Assembly (NCBI GenBank): GCA_021604005.1
Contig: BQIV01000038.1
Location: 1-44,721 of the forward strand
Reading direction: 5' to 3'
DNA from: Nitrospirales bacterium
GTDB taxonomy: Bacteria; Nitrospirota; Nitrospiria; Nitrospirales; UBA8639
DNA: 44,721 nucleotides
The notes under the pieces were generated by a model that did no database searches, was not told the origin of the DNA, and saw only the letters and a list, made by a program, of their open reading frames with translations. The position numbers were made by a program, and so were the translations under genes. Positions 42,947 through 44,721 of this stretch are shown here, piece after piece (the stretch's first letter is position 1; each line of letters opens with the position of its first letter).

Positions 42947-44311
42947 ATGGACTGTCAAACTTTAGAATTGCCTGTGAAACCTCAGGTACCAGGATGGGTG
43001 TCGTGGACGCCACAAGAGAAATGGGTGTGGGAGCGGATTTGCAAAGGGCAGTTGGCCGATCTGAATTATTATGATGGGAGCGGGAAGGTTCTTGATCCAA
43101 CACAACCGATGCAATGGCCTGCAGCGCGGATGCTCCGTTCCTCGTTTCTCTGGAAAATGTTATTGGAAGAACCCTATGCGAGCGCCATTCCGGCTCACGG
43201 GGTTCGAATCAAGGGCGCATGGTGGGAGGAGAAGCTATGCTGTCCAACGGGCAAGATTGTCCATGACCTTTGGCTGCATGCCTGCCGCTTTGAACATGCG
43301 GTGCAGTTTCAAGATATACGGATGACTGGGACCCTGTCGTTTGATGGATCGGCATTTGCTCAGGAATTAGTCTTGAGTAGAGCCGCCATTGATGGAGATC
43401 TTGTGTTCGATGGCTGTACGATCTCGACCCCGTTGGATATGACGCAACTGCATGTCAGTGGATTATTGTGGGCAGGGACAGCTGGTAGTTTTACTTCAAT
43501 CAACCTCCAAGGCAGTCGTTTGGATCGCGGGCTCACGATCTCTGGCGTCACCGTGTATGGACAGGTGAATCTTGAACAAACAGAAATAGGGGGGAATGTC
43601 TATGTGGAAGGCACGGAAATACTTGCCTCGCTATCGTTGGAACAGTCAACCGTTCACGGTCATGTTTCCCTGAAGGAGTCAGTGATTTTTAGTGCGTTGA
43701 CGATGCGTGAGATGACGGTGCATGGAAGCGTCTTTCTCCGGTATGGCCTGAAATGCGAAACCATTGATCTTCGTGGAGCGTATTGTCAGGCTCAGGTGAC
43801 GGTTCTTGGTGCGCAGATCGGTCGCTTGATCAATCTTGAAGGTGGGCATATTAAAGGCTCGCTTTTTCTTGGTGGACATGTCGTATGTAAAGAGCTGAAC
43901 TTTGGTGAGTTGTCTATTGCTCAGAATTTGACGTGTGTGGATGCCCACATATCCGGAATTGTGAATTTGACGCATGCCCATGTTTTTGGAGAAATTATCT
44001 TTGGTGCCCATACGCTCCTGCAAGCGGTGAATCTCTCGCAGGCTCATGTCGGTGGACCGGTCTTATTTATTGACTCCAATGTGCTTGGCGAACTGAATAT
44101 GGAGTCGATTCAGATCGGAGGTAGTTTGAATTTGTATGATAATGATGACTTTGGTTCCGTGAAGCTTGACGGAGCCCAGGTGCTGGGGCGATTAGCTATT
44201 GTTGGTGCCACGTTCTCAAGGAATCTGAGTATGGATAAGATTCAGGCTAATGGCGGAGTGTTCATTGGCGAAGGGTCTCACTTTAGTCAGGTCAGTTTAT
44301 TTCATTCCTAA
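42947..44311 (+). CDS. Short-repeat beta-solenoid-like protein
   Basis: A 454-residue protein I do not recognise by name. After an N-terminal region (to about residue 130) the sequence is a run of about 10- and 20-residue repeats with recurring V/I-x-G-x-V-x-L, for example QTEIGGNVYVEG, STVHGHVSLKES, MTVHGSVFLRYG, AQIGRLINLEGG and IQIGGSLNLYDN. This periodicity is typical of right-handed beta-solenoids related to pentapeptide-repeat proteins, but the exact pentapeptide consensus is not met. There is no signal peptide. AGGGGG lies about 5 bp before the ATG. Possible roles include DNA mimicry or scaffolding. Confidence 0.75.
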   Translation: MDCQTLELPVKPQVPGWVSWTPQEKWVWERICKGQLADLNYYDGSGKVLDPTQPMQWPAARMLRSSFLWKMLLEEPYASAIPAHGVRIKGAWWEEKLCCPTGKIVHDLWLHACRFEHAVQFQDIRMTGTLSFDGSAFAQELVLSRAAIDGDLVFDGCTISTPLDMTQLHVSGLLWAGTAGSFTSINLQGSRLDRGLTISGVTVYGQVNLEQTEIGGNVYVEGTEILASLSLEQSTVHGHVSLKESVIFSALTMREMTVHGSVFLRYGLKCETIDLRGAYCQAQVTVLGAQIGRLINLEGGHIKGSLFLGGHVVCKELNFGELSIAQNLTCVDAHISGIVNLTHAHVFGEIIFGAHTLLQAVNLSQAHVGGPVLFIDSNVLGELNMESIQIGGSLNLYDNDDFGSVKLDGAQVLGRLAIVGATFSRNLSMDKIQANGGVFIGEGSHFSQVSLFHS

Positions 44312-44445
44312 CGGCACGCGGTCGCACTGTGTTGTCTCATGTACTTCCGTTAATTCCCTCCTATCTCAGCCCTCACTTTGCCTAAACGGTTTTTGTCGAA
44401 CGATAGAAATTCCATTTACCAATTACGTAATGTAGGCTTTCCTAC

Positions 44446-44590
44446 AGTTTTTTAACTTTTCATGAAGACCTATTCATCTGGGAAGTCGTGGTGTCAGAAG
44501 AGCTTTTGCTCAAGAACATTCCTCATGCCCATTCCTTTATTCGTATGCATTTCTTATGGTCCTAGGTTTTTGCATTCTGCCGGGGTTCGT
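44446..44590. repeat. Right copy of ~145-bp terminal inverted repeat
   Basis: Reverse complement of 1-145 with five differences. The sequence continues past the repeat into a GC-rich tail to the window end, so the repeat unit may be longer than what the left end shows. Confidence 0.93.
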
Positions 44591-44721
44591 CCCGGCGGCC
44601 GAGGCCCTTTTGTTTCGGCAAAAGGACCCAAAACCATGAACGCCCAGGCCAGGCTCGTCGGATGAGCTGAACCCCGGTTGGTGGGGCGGGCTAACTCGCT
44701 GCGCTCAAACAAGCCCGCCCA
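44591..44721. repeat. GC-rich tail with two hairpins
   Basis: This tail is much richer in GC than the rest of the window. CCTTTTG-TTTCGG-CAAAAGG (44606-44625) is a perfect hairpin, and GGGCGGGCT...AGCCCGCCC (44684-44720) is a second perfect stem with a 19-bp loop containing the word ACTCGCTGCGCTCAAAC. Similar words occur as dispersed intergenic repeats in environmental genomes. No gene is supported. Confidence 0.6.

Noticed and set aside
44462-44665. A 67-codon frame running through the right terminal repeat and GC-rich tail.
   Set aside because: It crosses two repeat types with hairpins and resembles spurious frames produced by such repeats.
1-44721. CRISPR arrays, phage genes, integrases or a complete insertion sequence.
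   Set aside because: No regularly spaced direct repeats, and no transposase, integrase, capsid or terminase motifs, were seen in any frame.

Overview
The window looks like a piece of a Nitrospirota chromosome, most likely a Nitrospira-type nitrite oxidiser of the lower-GC (about 50%) kind. The evidence is indirect: a periplasmic copper nitrite reductase (NirK), a Gram-negative heptose-containing LPS core locus, a TVP38/flavoprotein reductase cluster and the overall gene mix. No rRNA or nitrite oxidoreductase is present to settle it. The window begins and ends in two inverted copies of a ~145-bp sequence (1-145 and 44446-44590, 140/145 identical), which suggests either a contig broken at dispersed repeats or a segment bounded by inverted repeats.

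Region 1 (0.2-10.1 kb, + strand) is an LPS inner-core and glycan assembly locus. It holds four GT9 heptosyltransferases (waaF, waaC and two more), the heptose bisphosphate phosphatase gmhB, two WaaE-like GT2 enzymes, one divergent GT2-type enzyme and two GT4 enzymes, many of them tightly spaced or overlapping.

Region 2 (10.1-19.8 kb) holds an unrecognised 353-aa protein, tRNA-Ser(GCT), a first copy of a 95-bp MITE-like element, a DsbA-type oxidoreductase, a cupin protein and nirK. A Crp/Fnr-type box lies exactly 41.5 bp upstream of the start site predicted from a TATGAT -10 element. The tRNA nucleotidyltransferase gene, a 122-bp palindromic repeat and a transketolase-Crp/Fnr operon follow. 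The regulator has the E-x-x-S-R recognition helix expected to read the box in front of nirK.

Region 3 (19.5-31 kb) holds a small lipoprotein, a POT peptide transporter, a DUF6445-like putative 2OG-Fe(II) oxygenase beside an AT-rich gap, the dnaE-accA pair, YbjQ, a LuxR-type regulator, an ECF sigma/anti-sigma pair and a thioredoxin-like protein.

Region 4 (31-39 kb) combines two class I flavoprotein disulfide reductases with two TVP38/TMEM64 membrane proteins. Two toxin-antitoxin modules lie tail to tail among them: an intact FitAB-type pair with a perfect 13-bp inverted-repeat operator, and a MazEF-type pair whose toxin carries one in-frame TGA. The second copy of the MITE abuts this module.

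Region 5 (39-44.7 kb) holds a TPR lipoprotein, dinB, a response regulator-GGDEF-EAL protein, a small putative zinc-ribbon protein, a 454-aa short-repeat (probable beta-solenoid) protein, and the right-hand terminal repeat followed by a GC-rich hairpin-containing tail. No CRISPR array, integrase, intact insertion sequence or recognisable novel defence locus was found.
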